Source of the DNA: Desulfobacteraceae bacterium UBA2174
GTDB lineage: Bacteria > Desulfobacterota > Desulfobacteria > Desulfobacterales > UBA2174
Length of the DNA stretch: 64,000 nucleotides
Direction of reading: 5' to 3'
Assembly: GCA_002327445.1 (NCBI GenBank)
Contig: DCWA01000006.1
Span: 1 to 64,000, forward strand
Within the stretch, counting starts at the first letter, position 1; each line of letters begins with the position of its first letter. A model generated the notes under the pieces. That model did no database searches. It had not been told where the DNA came from and saw only the letters and a list, made by a program, of their open reading frames with translations. Below, piece after piece: positions 25,838 to 34,956 of this stretch. The position numbers and the translations under genes were made by a program.

Positions 25838-27859
25838 ATGACATTTTCCCGGGATCGGCCCCAGGATGTTCCAGACCAGGATGTTCCAGACAATGACGAG
25901 ACAAATCGCTTGATCCCTTCCCATGACGCGGATAATGCCGTTTTGGCCCGGGGCCTGACCCGGCGTTTCGGCGATCTCGCCGCTCTGGACGGCCTCGACC
26001 TCACGGTGGCCTACGGCGAGATCTTCGGACTGGTGGGCCCGGACGGCGCCGGCAAGACCACCGCTTTGCGCATTCTCGCCGGTATCCTGGTCCCCGACGC
26101 CGGAGCGGTGCGGGTGGCCGGCGTGGACGTGGCCGCCGACCCCACCGGGGTGCGCGACCACCTCGCCTACATGAGCCAGCGTTTCGGGCTCTATCCGGAC
26201 CTGACGGTGGATGAAAACATCGATTTTTACGCGGATCTGTACGGGGTGGGACGGCGAGCACGCCGGGAACCGGTGGCCGAGCTGCTGGCGCTCTCGGGCA
26301 TGAGCCCTTTCCGTCGCCGGCTGGCCGGAGACCTTTCCGGCGGCATGAAACAGAAGCTGCAGCTCATCTGCGCGCTGATTCACACCCCCAAGGTGCTCCT
26401 CCTCGACGAGCCCACCAACGGGGTGGACCCGGTGAGCCGGCGCGAGTTCTGGAACATCCTCTACCGTCTGCTGGACCGGGAGGTGGCCATCGTGGTCACC
26501 ACCGCCTACCTCGACGAGGCGGAGCGCTGCACTCGCATCGGGATGATCGACGCCGGACGGATCATCGCCTCGGGCACGGCCGCCGAGATTCGCGGCCGCA
26601 TGCGGGGGCGGATTCTGGCGGTGCGCAGCGACCAGGCGCGGCGGGTGCAGCATCTGTTGCAGGAGACGGGGGAATGGGGCCGGGTGGATCTCTTCGGGGA
26701 CCGGGTCCACCTGGTGGTCGAAGACTTGAAGACCGCCGCCGACCGGGTGTCGGCCCGGCTCACTGCGGCCGGGATAACCTTCGATGCTCCCCGGGAGGCC
26801 GCCCCGAGCCTGGAGGACGTCTTCGTCAGCGTTCTGCAGCGGCCTGGCGCCGCCGAGACGCCCCGGGCGGCCCCGGTGTTCGCCGCCCAGGCGCGTTCCA
26901 AGGGGGAGACGGCGGTGGTCGTCTCGGACCTGACCCGGCGTTTCAAGCGTTTCACGGCGGTGGACCGGATCCGTTTCGAGGTGGCCGGGGGGGAAGTCTT
27001 CGGGTTCCTCGGCCCCAACGGTGCCGGCAAGAGCACCACCATCCGCATGCTCTGCGGTCTGCTGCGGCCCAGCGAGGGACGAGCCGAGGTAGCCGGATTC
27101 GACGTGGCCACGCATGCCGAGGCCGTCAAGCATCACATCGGATACATGAGCCAGAAGTTTTCCCTCTACGACGATCTCACCGTCTCCGAGAACATCGATT
27201 TTTACGGCGGCATTTACGGGCTGGAAGGCGGCCGCCTATCCCAGCGACGCGAGTGGGCCCTGGCGATGGCGGGCCTGGCCGACCGCAAGGACAGCCTTAC
27301 CCGGATCCTCGGTGGCGGTTTGAAGCAGCGCCTGGCTCTGGCCTGCGCCGTGCTGCACCAGCCGCCGATCCTTTTCTTGGACGAGCCCACCAGCGGGGTG
27401 GACCCCTTGAGCCGTCGCCGCTTCTGGGACCTGATCTACGTTCTGGCCGAAGGCGGGGTGACGGTCTTCGTCACCACCCACTACATGCAGGAGGCGGAGT
27501 ACTGCGACCGGGTGGCCATGATCTACCGGGGGCGGCTCATCGCCCTGGGCACTCCGGCCGAACTCAAGACCCATAGCATTGCCGGTCACATCGTGGACGT
27601 GCGCTGCGACCGGCCCCGGGCGGCCCGCAAGGCCGTGGCCGGCCTGCCCGGCGTGCGGGAAGCGGCGCTCTTCGGCGCCGGTCTGCATGTGGTGACCGAC
27701 GATGCCACGGCGGCCACGGCGGCCATCGGCCGCACCCTGGAGGCGCAGGGCATCGCGGTGGAGCGCATCGAAGCCGTCCCTCCGGGCATGGAAGACGTTT
27801 TCGTGGCCCTCATCGAAACCCATGACCGGGAGAACGGGAAGGAGGCTGTCCATGCCTGA
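25838..27859 (+). CDS. ybhF: Duplicated ABC transporter ATP-binding protein (YbhF-like)
   Basis: This is a 673-residue protein with two complete nucleotide-binding domains in tandem. NBD1 has GPDGAGKTT, LSGGMKQK and LLLDEPTNGVD. NBD2 has GPNGAGKST, a signature variant LGGGLKQR and LFLDEPTSGVD. Both carry H-loop-type segments (VTTAYL and VTTHYM). Each NBD ends with a DrrA-like C-terminal domain (PSLEDVFVS and GMEDVFVA). The first ~30 residues (including VPDQDVPDND) are encoded partly by a duplicated 15-mer and look like non-conserved spacer; a TTG near 25911 is an alternative start. It overlaps the first permease gene by 8 bases. Confidence 0.92.
   Translation: MTFSRDRPQDVPDQDVPDNDETNRLIPSHDADNAVLARGLTRRFGDLAALDGLDLTVAYGEIFGLVGPDGAGKTTALRILAGILVPDAGAVRVAGVDVAADPTGVRDHLAYMSQRFGLYPDLTVDENIDFYADLYGVGRRARREPVAELLALSGMSPFRRRLAGDLSGGMKQKLQLICALIHTPKVLLLDEPTNGVDPVSRREFWNILYRLLDREVAIVVTTAYLDEAERCTRIGMIDAGRIIASGTAAEIRGRMRGRILAVRSDQARRVQHLLQETGEWGRVDLFGDRVHLVVEDLKTAADRVSARLTAAGITFDAPREAAPSLEDVFVSVLQRPGAAETPRAAPVFAAQARSKGETAVVVSDLTRRFKRFTAVDRIRFEVAGGEVFGFLGPNGAGKSTTIRMLCGLLRPSEGRAEVAGFDVATHAEAVKHHIGYMSQKFSLYDDLTVSENIDFYGGIYGLEGGRLSQRREWALAMAGLADRKDSLTRILGGGLKQRLALACAVLHQPPILFLDEPTSGVDPLSRRRFWDLIYVLAEGGVTVFVTTHYMQEAEYCDRVAMIYRGRLIALGTPAELKTHSIAGHIVDVRCDRPRAARKAVAGLPGVREAALFGAGLHVVTDDATAATAAIGRTLEAQGIAVERIEAVPPGMEDVFVALIETHDRENGKEAVHA
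25862..25891. repeat. Perfect 15-mer tandem duplication (CAGGATGTTCCAGAC)
   Basis: Two identical head-to-tail units lie in the 5' part of the ybhF-like reading frame. They are preceded by degenerate GGATTCCAG-like strings at 25803-25826. It belongs to the class of intergenic oligomer repeats noted elsewhere. Confidence 0.7.
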
Positions 27860-28982
27860 GTCGGCCGCCGTCCGCAGCCTGCGGCGCACCGCGGCCATGG
27901 CGCGCAAGGAGGCCATCCACCTGCGCCGCGACTGGCGCAGCCTGCTGCTGGCCCTGGCCATCCCCGTGCTCCTGATCCTGCTTTTCGGCTATGCGTTGAC
28001 GCTGGACCTGAAAAACGTGCCCACCGTGGTCTGGGACCAGTCCCGCACCCCCCGCAGCCGGGACCTGATCTCCCTGATCGAGGGGTCGGCCTACTTCGAC
28101 CTGCGTGCCCTGCATCAAAGCGAAAGGGAACTGCGCGCCGACCTGGATGCCGGGCGGGCCATGGTGGCCATGGTGATTCCGTCCGATTTCGCCGAGCGCG
28201 TCGATTCGGGTCGACCGGTGACCGTGGAGGCCCTGGTGGACGGCAGCGATGCCAACACATCGCGCCTGGCGGCCAGCTACGCCCGGAGCCTGGGGTTGAT
28301 CTTCAACCGGCGGCTGACCGTTCACTTGGAAACCCCGGGGGTAACCCTGGTTTCCCGGGCCTGGTACAACCCGGCCCTTCGCAGCCCCAACGCCCTGCTG
28401 CCGGGGATCGTGGCCATTGTGATGATGGTCATCGCCGCCATGCTCACCAGCGTCACCGTGGCCCGGGAATGGGAAACGGGCACCATGGAACAGCTCATCG
28501 GCACGCCCATCCGGGCCGGTGAACTGATCTGCGGCAAGGTGGCGCCCTACTTCGTGGTGGGCATGGCCGACGTGGCCATCGCCGTGGGCCTGAGCCGCTG
28601 GCTGTTCGGGGTTCCCCTGCGGGGGCACCCGGCCTTGCTCTTTGCCACGGCGGCGGTGTTCCTCATCGGGGCGCTCTTCTTCGGCCTCACGCTGAGCATC
28701 CGTCTCAAGAGCCAGGTCCTGGCCAACCAGATCGCCCTGGCAGCGGGATTTCTGCCGACCCTGATTCTTTCGGGATTCGTCTTCGCCATCGAGAACATGC
28801 CGGCGGCGCTCCAGTACCTGACCTACATCGTGCCGGCCCGCTACCTCATCGCCATCATGCGCGGCATCTTCATGAAGGGCATCGGCCTGGAGATCCTCTG
28901 GCTCGATGCGTTGCTGCTGCTCGTTTATGCCCTGGCCATGATCGCCGCGGCCCGGGGCGGATTGAAGCTGAGGCTGGAATGA
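27852..28982 (+). CDS. ybhS: ABC-2 type permease (YbhS-like)
   Basis: This is a 376-residue ABC-2 permease. One N-terminal transmembrane helix (LLLALAIPVLLILLFGYALTL) is followed by a ~150-residue extracytoplasmic domain (VTVEALVDGSDANTSRLAASY) and five C-terminal helices. The cytoplasmic EWETGTMEQLIGTPIRAGEL block is the ABC-2 signature. AAGGAGG precedes the ATG, which lies inside the end of the ATPase gene. It probably forms a heterodimer with the next gene product. Confidence 0.92.
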   Translation: MPESAAVRSLRRTAAMARKEAIHLRRDWRSLLLALAIPVLLILLFGYALTLDLKNVPTVVWDQSRTPRSRDLISLIEGSAYFDLRALHQSERELRADLDAGRAMVAMVIPSDFAERVDSGRPVTVEALVDGSDANTSRLAASYARSLGLIFNRRLTVHLETPGVTLVSRAWYNPALRSPNALLPGIVAIVMMVIAAMLTSVTVAREWETGTMEQLIGTPIRAGELICGKVAPYFVVGMADVAIAVGLSRWLFGVPLRGHPALLFATAAVFLIGALFFGLTLSIRLKSQVLANQIALAAGFLPTLILSGFVFAIENMPAALQYLTYIVPARYLIAIMRGIFMKGIGLEILWLDALLLLVYALAMIAAARGGLKLRLE

Positions 28983-30076
28983 CGAAACGGCTCAAGCCGA
29001 TGCTGGTCAAGGAGTTTCTGCAGATGTTGCGGGACCCGCGCATGCGCCTGGTGGTTTTCGGCATGCCGGTGATGCAGATGCTGATCATGGCCTTCGCCCT
29101 GACCACCGACGTGAACCGCATCCGCACCGCTCTCTACGACGGGGACCGCAGCGTCGCCTCCCGCGCCCTGGCCGACGCCTTCGGTGCCGGCGGTTATTTT
29201 CGCATCGTGGCGGCCCCCGAAACCGAAACCGGGTTGCGCCGGATTCTGGACGCCGGGAAGGCGCGGGCCGTGGTGGCCATCCCCGCCGGTTTCAGCCGCG
29301 ATTTGAGTGCCGGTCGGCCGGCGCCGGTGCAGGTGATCTGCGACGGCACCGACAGCAACACCACCGCCATCGTCCTGGGCTACGCCGAGGCCATCGTCGC
29401 CGGGTTCAACGCCGGCCAGGGCGCCGGGGGTGGGCCGGTGACCGTGGCGGTGCGGGCTTGGTACAACGCCAACCAGGAAAGCCCTCTCTACTATGTGCCG
29501 GCCCTCATCGCCGTGATGCTTCTGGTTTTTTCCATCATGCTGACCAGTATCGGCATCGTGCGGGAAAAGGAGATCGGCACCATCGAGCAGGTGATGGTCA
29601 CCCCCATCGCCAACATCGAGTTCATCCTGGGCAAGACCATCCCCTACCTGATCACGGGCTACTTGACCATGACGGCGATGCTGGCGGCGGCGGTGGCAAT
29701 TTTCGGGGTGCGGATCCATGGGAGTCTCCTCCTGCTCTACGTGCTCACCGGGATCTACCTCGTCGGCAACCTGGGGCTCGCCCTGTGGATCAGCGCCGGG
29801 GCCCGCACCCAGCAGCAGGCCCTGCTCACCGCCTTTCTCCTCATCATGCCCTGCGTGATGCTCTCCGGGTTCATGTTTCCCATTCACAACATGCCCCTGA
29901 TGGTCCAGGCGGCCACCTGGCTCAACCCCATGCGCTGGTATCTGACCATTCTGCGCGGGGTGGTGACCAAGGGCGTCGGGCTGGCCACCCTCTGGCCGGC
30001 CGTGGCGGCTCAGAGCGCCTTGGCGGTGGGGTTTGTCCTTCTCGCCTCCCGGCGATTCCGCAAGACCCTGCGGTAG
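28979..30076 (+). CDS. ybhR: ABC-2 type permease (YbhR-like)
   Basis: This is the 365-residue partner permease, with the same topology as the preceding gene: TM1 near 20-45, an extracytoplasmic domain (VQVICDGTDSNTTAIVLGYAEA) and five C-terminal helices. The loop EKEIGTIEQVMVTPIANIEFILGK is the ABC-2 motif. It ends the five-gene operon; the start overlaps the previous stop (ATGA). The exported compound is unknown. In E. coli the homologous system has been linked to drug and cation efflux. Confidence 0.92.
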   Translation: MTKRLKPMLVKEFLQMLRDPRMRLVVFGMPVMQMLIMAFALTTDVNRIRTALYDGDRSVASRALADAFGAGGYFRIVAAPETETGLRRILDAGKARAVVAIPAGFSRDLSAGRPAPVQVICDGTDSNTTAIVLGYAEAIVAGFNAGQGAGGGPVTVAVRAWYNANQESPLYYVPALIAVMLLVFSIMLTSIGIVREKEIGTIEQVMVTPIANIEFILGKTIPYLITGYLTMTAMLAAAVAIFGVRIHGSLLLLYVLTGIYLVGNLGLALWISAGARTQQQALLTAFLLIMPCVMLSGFMFPIHNMPLMVQAATWLNPMRWYLTILRGVVTKGVGLATLWPAVAAQSALAVGFVLLASRRFRKTLR

Positions 30077-30212
30077 GGACGGATGCGAGGCGCGAATCTC
30101 GCGAACGAAAATTTGTCCGGGGGATGTTCGGTTCGGGTCTTCATTGCGTTGGCACCCCGGGTGCGTTATGAGCAGGCAGGATTTTCCATTCAACCCAAAC
30201 GGAGAAGCCGGC

Positions 30213-30995
30213 ATGAAAACACGAATGCGCATCTGGAAAGGCGGCTTGATCTTGGCGCTGGGGATGGCGTTGTGGATCGGTTTGGGGGAGGCCGAGGCCG
30301 GAAGCGACTGGCTCAAGACCGGCGGGGATCTGCTCAAGCAGGCTACCGGTTCGCCGGCCGCCGGGGGGAAAAGCAGTGAAGGCGCCCTGGCGCCCGCGGA
30401 GATCGGCGAAGGGCTCAAGGAGGCGCTGCGCGTCGGCACGGACCGGGTGGTGGGCCGGCTGGGCGCGGCGGATGGTTTCAACGCCGACCCCAAGGTGCAC
30501 ATTCCTCTGCCCAAGAGCCTGCAGACGGTTCACCAGGCCCTCTCGCGCGTCGGCATGGGGGGGATGACCCAGGATCTCGAGCTGCGCCTCAATCGCGCCG
30601 CCGAGGCCGCGACCCCCAAAGCCAGGGACCTGTTTCTGGACGCGATTTCCCGGATGACCATCGCGGACGCCCAAAAGATCTGGAAAGGGCCCTCTGACGC
30701 GGCCACCCGATACTTCGAAGGCAAGATGAGCGCGCCGCTGGCCGCGGTAATGCGGCCGGTGGTGGAAGAAAGTCTGACGGCGGCCGGGGCGGTCCAGGCC
30801 TATGACCAGGTCATGGGCCGATACCGGAGCCTTCCCCTCGTGCCCGACCTGAAGGCGGACCTGACCGGGCACGTCGTCGATGGCGCCCTCGGCGGTATTT
30901 TCAGCTACCTGGCCGAGGAGGAGGCCGCCATTCGTGCCAACCCGGCCCGTCGCACCACCGAATTGCTCAAGAAGGTGTTCGGTTCAACCAACTGA
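30213..30995 (+). CDS. DUF4197 periplasmic protein
   Basis: The 260-residue product has a signal peptide (KGGLILALGMALWIGLGEAEA) and an all-helical mature domain with the family's hallmarks: EGLKEALRVGTDRVVGRLG, KVHIPLPKSLQTVHQAL, RAAEAATPKARDLFLDAIS, and KIWKGPSDAATRYFEGK, ending SYLAEEEAAIRANPARRTTELLKKVFG. DUF4197 has no known function. The ATG at 30213 has GGAGAAG in front. The next gene starts 6 bases after its stop. Confidence 0.92.
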   Translation: MKTRMRIWKGGLILALGMALWIGLGEAEAGSDWLKTGGDLLKQATGSPAAGGKSSEGALAPAEIGEGLKEALRVGTDRVVGRLGAADGFNADPKVHIPLPKSLQTVHQALSRVGMGGMTQDLELRLNRAAEAATPKARDLFLDAISRMTIADAQKIWKGPSDAATRYFEGKMSAPLAAVMRPVVEESLTAAGAVQAYDQVMGRYRSLPLVPDLKADLTGHVVDGALGGIFSYLAEEEAAIRANPARRTTELLKKVFGSTN

Positions 30996-31001
30996 TTCCC
31001 C

Positions 31002-32228
31002 ATGCGCCTGCTGCCCATTCTCATTTTCGTGCTGACGTACCTCGGGGTGGCGCTGGGACATGTGCCGTGGCTGACCCTGGACCGTACCGGAATCGCCCTG
31101 CTGGGGGCCATCGCCATGGTGGCTTCCGGCGCCTTGCCGCTGGATTTTGCGCTCGGCGCCATCGACCACGGGACGATCCTGCTGCTCTTCGCCCTGATGA
31201 TCGTATCGGCCCAGCTCCGGCTGGGCGGATTCTACACCCGCGTGGCCCTCCACAGCGCCGGGCTGCTCGACCGCCCCTACCTGTTCCTCTTCGCCGGCAT
31301 GCTGCTGAGCGCCGTGCTTAGCGCCGTACTGGCCAACGATATCGTCTGCCTGGCCTTCGCCCCGGCCATCGCCGTCAGCGTGCGCCGTGCCCGCCTCAAC
31401 CCGGCCCCGTTTCTGCTCGGCCTGGCGCTGGCGAGCAACATCGGATCAGCGGCCACCCTCATCGGCAACCCTCAGAACATGCTCATCGGCCAGGTGGGGC
31501 GCATGGCCTTTGGCCCGTTTCTCGCCTGGTGCCTGCCACCGACCCTCGTCAGCCTGCTCATCGCCTTCGTTTTCTTGTGCGGCCTTTATCGTGGGCGGCT
31601 GACCGATCCCGGCCTCCGGACCCTCCCGCCCGACGACTGCCGTCTCCAGCCTTTCAACCGGTGGCAGAGCACCAAGGGGATCACGGCCACCACGGTGCTC
31701 ATCGTCCTGTTTTTCACCGGGATTCCGCGCGAGTTGTCCGCCCTGGCCATGGCGGGGCTGCTCCTGTGCAGCCGACGCATGAAGTCCCGCGAGATCCTCG
31801 CCCTGGTCGACTGGCACCTGATCACCCTGTTTTGCGCGCTGTTCATCGTCATCGAGGGGATCAGCCTCCAGGGGGGGCCGGAATGGATGCTGGACAGGCT
31901 GGCCGCCCGGGGAATTTCGCTTCGCGATCTGCCCGTGCTCGCCGGAGTCGCCGCCCTTTTGAGCAATCTGGTGAGCAACGTGCCGGCCGTGATGCTGCTG
32001 GTGCGCTTCCTGGATGCGGGGGCACCGGCGCAGTGGTACACCTTGGCGGTGGCCAGCACCTTCGCCGGCAACCTGATTCTCATCGGCTCCATCGCCAACC
32101 TTATCGTGGTGGAGCAGGCGCGCAACTGCGGGGTAGAGATCGGTTTCGTCGAGCACGCCCGGGTGGGGATCCCCACAACCCTGGCGAGCCTGGCGGTGCT
32201 TTGGGGATGGATCCATTTGGCCGGATGA
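31002..32228 (+). CDS. ArsB/NhaD-like anion transporter (SLC13 superfamily)
   Basis: This 408-residue membrane protein has about ten hydrophobic helices. Substrate-site motifs appear twice: VLANDIVCLAFAPAIAV with SNIGSAATLIGNPQNMLIG, and LLSNLVSNVPAVMLLV with GNLILIGSIANLIVVEQA. GNPQN is typical of arsenite/CitMHS-like members. The substrate is not clear and no arsenic genes are near. It is spaced 6 bases from the DUF4197 gene, so they are likely cotranscribed. Confidence 0.88.
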   Translation: MRLLPILIFVLTYLGVALGHVPWLTLDRTGIALLGAIAMVASGALPLDFALGAIDHGTILLLFALMIVSAQLRLGGFYTRVALHSAGLLDRPYLFLFAGMLLSAVLSAVLANDIVCLAFAPAIAVSVRRARLNPAPFLLGLALASNIGSAATLIGNPQNMLIGQVGRMAFGPFLAWCLPPTLVSLLIAFVFLCGLYRGRLTDPGLRTLPPDDCRLQPFNRWQSTKGITATTVLIVLFFTGIPRELSALAMAGLLLCSRRMKSREILALVDWHLITLFCALFIVIEGISLQGGPEWMLDRLAARGISLRDLPVLAGVAALLSNLVSNVPAVMLLVRFLDAGAPAQWYTLAVASTFAGNLILIGSIANLIVVEQARNCGVEIGFVEHARVGIPTTLASLAVLWGWIHLAG

Positions 32229-32414
32229 GCGGCTCGGAAAAGGTTGCAGGTTTCGGGTTTCAGGCTTGGGAATGGGGAAAGGGCCGGCTGGTGGTGGAGG
32301 AAGGGGAAGGTCCGAAATTCACCTCCCGAAATCGGACCTTTCGGCAACCGCCAAAAGGGTCAAAAAATGCTGTCCTTAGCATCCGATTTCGGTTAATAGA
32401 GCCCACACGGAGCG

Positions 32415-32448
32415 AGGTGGAACCGACCTGGACCAACGGGTTCCACCT
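32415..32448. promoter_or_regulatory. 10-bp perfect inverted repeat upstream of the sigma-54 activator gene
   Basis: AGGTGGAACC at 32415-32424 and GGTTCCACCT at 32439-32448, with a 14-base spacer, lie 77 bases before the ATG. It could be an operator or a leader hairpin; no T-run follows. The rest of the 32229-32524 spacer holds oligomer-like text (GGTTTCGGGTTTCAGG) and no gene. Confidence 0.45.
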
Positions 32449-32524
32449 GCCGCGCCGCCCCCGTCACCGATGGGAGCGGCGGCCGCCGCTTTTCCGTTGG
32501 CAGACCAGATTCTTAGGATTGCGC

Positions 32525-33934
32525 ATGAGCAGCGCACCAAAACGCATCCTCGTCATCTCCGCCGATCCGTCCCATTGCAACGCCATCGAGGCGGCTCTCA
32601 AGGACCGTTACCGGGTCCAGGGGGCAAGTGCCCTCGCGCGCGGGTTCGAGCTGTTCCAGGCCCAGCGCTATGAGGTCACCTTCATCGACTTGGCCGCCTT
32701 GGCCGAGGGCGAGCGCCCCGTGGATTACAAGCAGGCGCTCAATCGGTTTTTTCAGGTCTACCCCACCGCCGGCGTCGTGGTGATGTGCACCCCGGCGACC
32801 CTGCGCGAGGCGGTGGCCGCCGTCAAGGCCGGGGCCAACGATTATTTGATCTGCCCGGTGGAATCCGACGAGGTCAAGCTGATCATCGATCATTTCTTCG
32901 ATGCGCGGATCCGAGAGAGCGAACTGGACTACCTCTGGGATCAGTTCTGGGAAAAAGACGCCCTGGACCTGGTGCGCACCCGCAGCCCCTTGATGCGCGG
33001 CGTTTTCCAGAAGCTGCGCTCGGTGGCCCCCACCAAGACCACGGTCCTGCTCACCGGCGAGACCGGCACCGGCAAGGGGGTCATGGCCCAGTTGATTCAC
33101 AAGCACAGCAACCGGCGGGACCGGCAATTCATAAGCGTCCACTGTGGCGCCATTCCCGATACCCTGCTGGAGAGCGAACTGTTCGGGCATGAAAAGGGCG
33201 CCTTCACCGGCGCCACCCGGCGCAAGCTCGGCAAGTTCGAAATCGCCAGGGACGGCACGATTTTCCTGGACGAGGTGGCCTCCATCAGCGCCGCGGCCCA
33301 GGTCAAACTGCTCAAGGTGCTTCAGGAGCGGACTTATGAGCGGGTCGGTGGGGAGCAGACCCTCGAGGCCCAGGCGCGCATCATCGCCGCCACCAATATG
33401 GATCTGAAGGAGATGACCGAGGCCGGAACCTTTCGCAAGGACCTGTTCTACCGGCTCAACGTCTTTCCTATCGAAATCCCGCCCCTGCGTGAACGCAAGG
33501 AGGACCTTTCGCTGCTGGCCGAGTTGTTCGTTCAGCGGCTCAATCAGTTCTACAACAAGGAAATTGCCGGGGTTCACCCGGCGGTGCTCGGCGCTTTCGA
33601 TGCCTACGACTGGCCCGGAAACATCCGGGAACTGGAGAATCTCATCGAGCGGGCCTACATCCTGGAAACGAGCAAGCTGCTAACGCCGGAGAGCTTCCCT
33701 GGCGAGTTGTTCAGCACCGCGCCCGTCGCCCAGGTCCCCATGGACGCTTCTCACACCCTGGCCGAGGTCCGGCGCCGCGGCATCGAACACATCGAGCGGC
33801 AGTATCTCAAGGAGTTGCTCACCGCCCAGCACGGCCGGATCAAAAACTCCGCCGAACAGGCCGGCATTACCACCCGCCAACTTCACAAGTTGCTCACCCG
33901 TTATCATATCCACAAGGAAGACTACAAAAACTGA
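32525..33934 (+). CDS. Sigma-54-dependent response regulator (NtrC family) with atypical receiver
   Basis: This is a 469-residue enhancer-binding protein. The AAA+ domain is complete: Walker A TGETGTGKGVM, the sigma-54 contact loop HEKGAFTGATR near residue 226, Walker B IFLDEVASIS, and R-finger region FRKDLFYRLNVFPIEIPPLRER. A Fis-type HTH ends it. The receiver (1-120) is unusual: the N-terminal acidic pair is reduced (ISADPSH) and the invariant lysine is replaced (LICPVE where LTKPF is usual), although the acceptor Asp in FIDLAAL is present. Control by classical phosphorylation is doubtful. A consensus sigma-54 promoter lies 175 bases past its stop. Confidence 0.93.
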   Translation: MSSAPKRILVISADPSHCNAIEAALKDRYRVQGASALARGFELFQAQRYEVTFIDLAALAEGERPVDYKQALNRFFQVYPTAGVVVMCTPATLREAVAAVKAGANDYLICPVESDEVKLIIDHFFDARIRESELDYLWDQFWEKDALDLVRTRSPLMRGVFQKLRSVAPTKTTVLLTGETGTGKGVMAQLIHKHSNRRDRQFISVHCGAIPDTLLESELFGHEKGAFTGATRRKLGKFEIARDGTIFLDEVASISAAAQVKLLKVLQERTYERVGGEQTLEAQARIIAATNMDLKEMTEAGTFRKDLFYRLNVFPIEIPPLRERKEDLSLLAELFVQRLNQFYNKEIAGVHPAVLGAFDAYDWPGNIRELENLIERAYILETSKLLTPESFPGELFSTAPVAQVPMDASHTLAEVRRRGIEHIERQYLKELLTAQHGRIKNSAEQAGITTRQLHKLLTRYHIHKEDYKN

Positions 33935-34108
33935 AAAAAGGAACACCGGATTCTTCCCGTCGACGAAGTGGAACGTCCGGTTCCGACGCCCGACGGGTTG
34001 ACGGGCCGGATGGACGATGCCGCGGCAGGGTGCGATGCCATGGGAAAGCTTGCCCGTGGCCGACGCGCGGGGCGTGATGGCTGCCGGCAATCGATTCACG
34101 CCGACTGT

Positions 34109-34124
34109 TGGCACGTCTGTTGCT
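34109..34124 (+). promoter_or_regulatory. Consensus sigma-54 (-24/-12) promoter
   Basis: TGGCACGTCTGTTGCT matches TGGCACG-N4-TTGCW at every position, with exactly ten bases between the GG and GC doublets. It drives the small exported protein gene 61 bases downstream. It follows directly after the sigma-54 activator gene, which is the obvious candidate regulator. Confidence 0.88.
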
Positions 34125-34184
34125 CTGCTGGGGTAAGTTTGAAAGCAGGCGGACAGGTCCGTCCAGGGACAAGAAGGAGGAGAG

Positions 34185-34478
34185 ATGCGTCGGATGGGGA
34201 GTTGGACCCCGGTGTTTGCCGTGGCGGTGGTGGCGGCGCTGGTGACCCTGGCGGGGGCCGGCGAGGTGCCCACGGTGGAGCTGACCGGGGAAATCAACGA
34301 GATCTACCAGTTGGTCACCGAAGGCGGAGAAGTCTACGAGATCGGCATCAACGATGTGGGCAACGACCTGGTGGACAGCCACATCAACGAGAAGGTGCGC
34401 GTCCGCGGGACGATCAGCACGGCGGAAGACGGCGCCCGGGTCATCATGGTGACGTCTTTTGAAGTGATCTCCGAATAG
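34185..34478 (+). CDS. Small exported OB-fold-like protein
   Basis: I do not recognise a named family. The 97-residue product has a signal peptide cut near AGAGEVP and a mature ~70-residue beta-rich domain (VELTGEINEIYQLVTEGGEVYEIG, then EKVRVRGTISTAEDG) with the look of a small OB-fold. AAGGAGGAG precedes the ATG. It is under the sigma-54 promoter at 34109. The next gene also looks OB-like (GVVTPCGWDENGRITAVML), suggesting related periplasmic and cytoplasmic partners or a duplicated fold. Confidence 0.8.
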   Translation: MRRMGSWTPVFAVAVVAALVTLAGAGEVPTVELTGEINEIYQLVTEGGEVYEIGINDVGNDLVDSHINEKVRVRGTISTAEDGARVIMVTSFEVISE

Positions 34479-34504
34479 CGGCCCGCCTTCGCGAGGCGCC
34501 TTGC

Positions 34505-34813
34505 ATGAAAAAAAGAAAAGACTTCCGCGACCAGGAAACTCGAGAAACCATTGCTGGCGTCGTGACGCCTTGCGGATGGGACGAGAACGGCCGGATCACC
34601 GCGGTGATGCTTTCGGCCCTGGACGATGAAGAGTATCTGATCGAGAACGGTGAAAAATTCATCGACCTCGTCCATCACAACGTCCGGGCCAGCGGTGTCG
34701 TGAAGCGCGATCCCAAGCGTTTTCGCACCATCACCATCAAGAAGATCGTTTTGACCGAGCCCCCCGCCCCGGAAGAAACCGAGGACGGTTGGATCATCGA
34801 ATCCCGAGGCTGA
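34505..34813 (+). CDS. Small conserved-looking cytoplasmic protein, OB-like
   Basis: No family is recognised. The 102-residue protein has a charged N-terminus (MKKRKDFRDQETRET), no signal peptide, and a beta-rich body with a pattern like the preceding gene (IAGVVTPCGWDENGRIT... IENGEKFIDL... VRASGVVKRDPKRFRTITI). It starts 26 bases after that gene and is probably in the same sigma-54-dependent transcript. The ribosome-binding site is weak, so coupling is likely. Confidence 0.7.
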   Translation: MKKRKDFRDQETRETIAGVVTPCGWDENGRITAVMLSALDDEEYLIENGEKFIDLVHHNVRASGVVKRDPKRFRTITIKKIVLTEPPAPEETEDGWIIESRG

Positions 34814-34956
34814 CGCGCTTCTCCCGGTGTGCGCGGAAAAAATGCCACCCCCAAAAGGGCGGCGGACGGCCCGAATGGGGGCGCTGACCGCCGACGCCGG
34901 CGGGATTCACTTTTAGGCCGCCCCGACGGGCGGTCCCCGAAAGGAGCATACAACGC

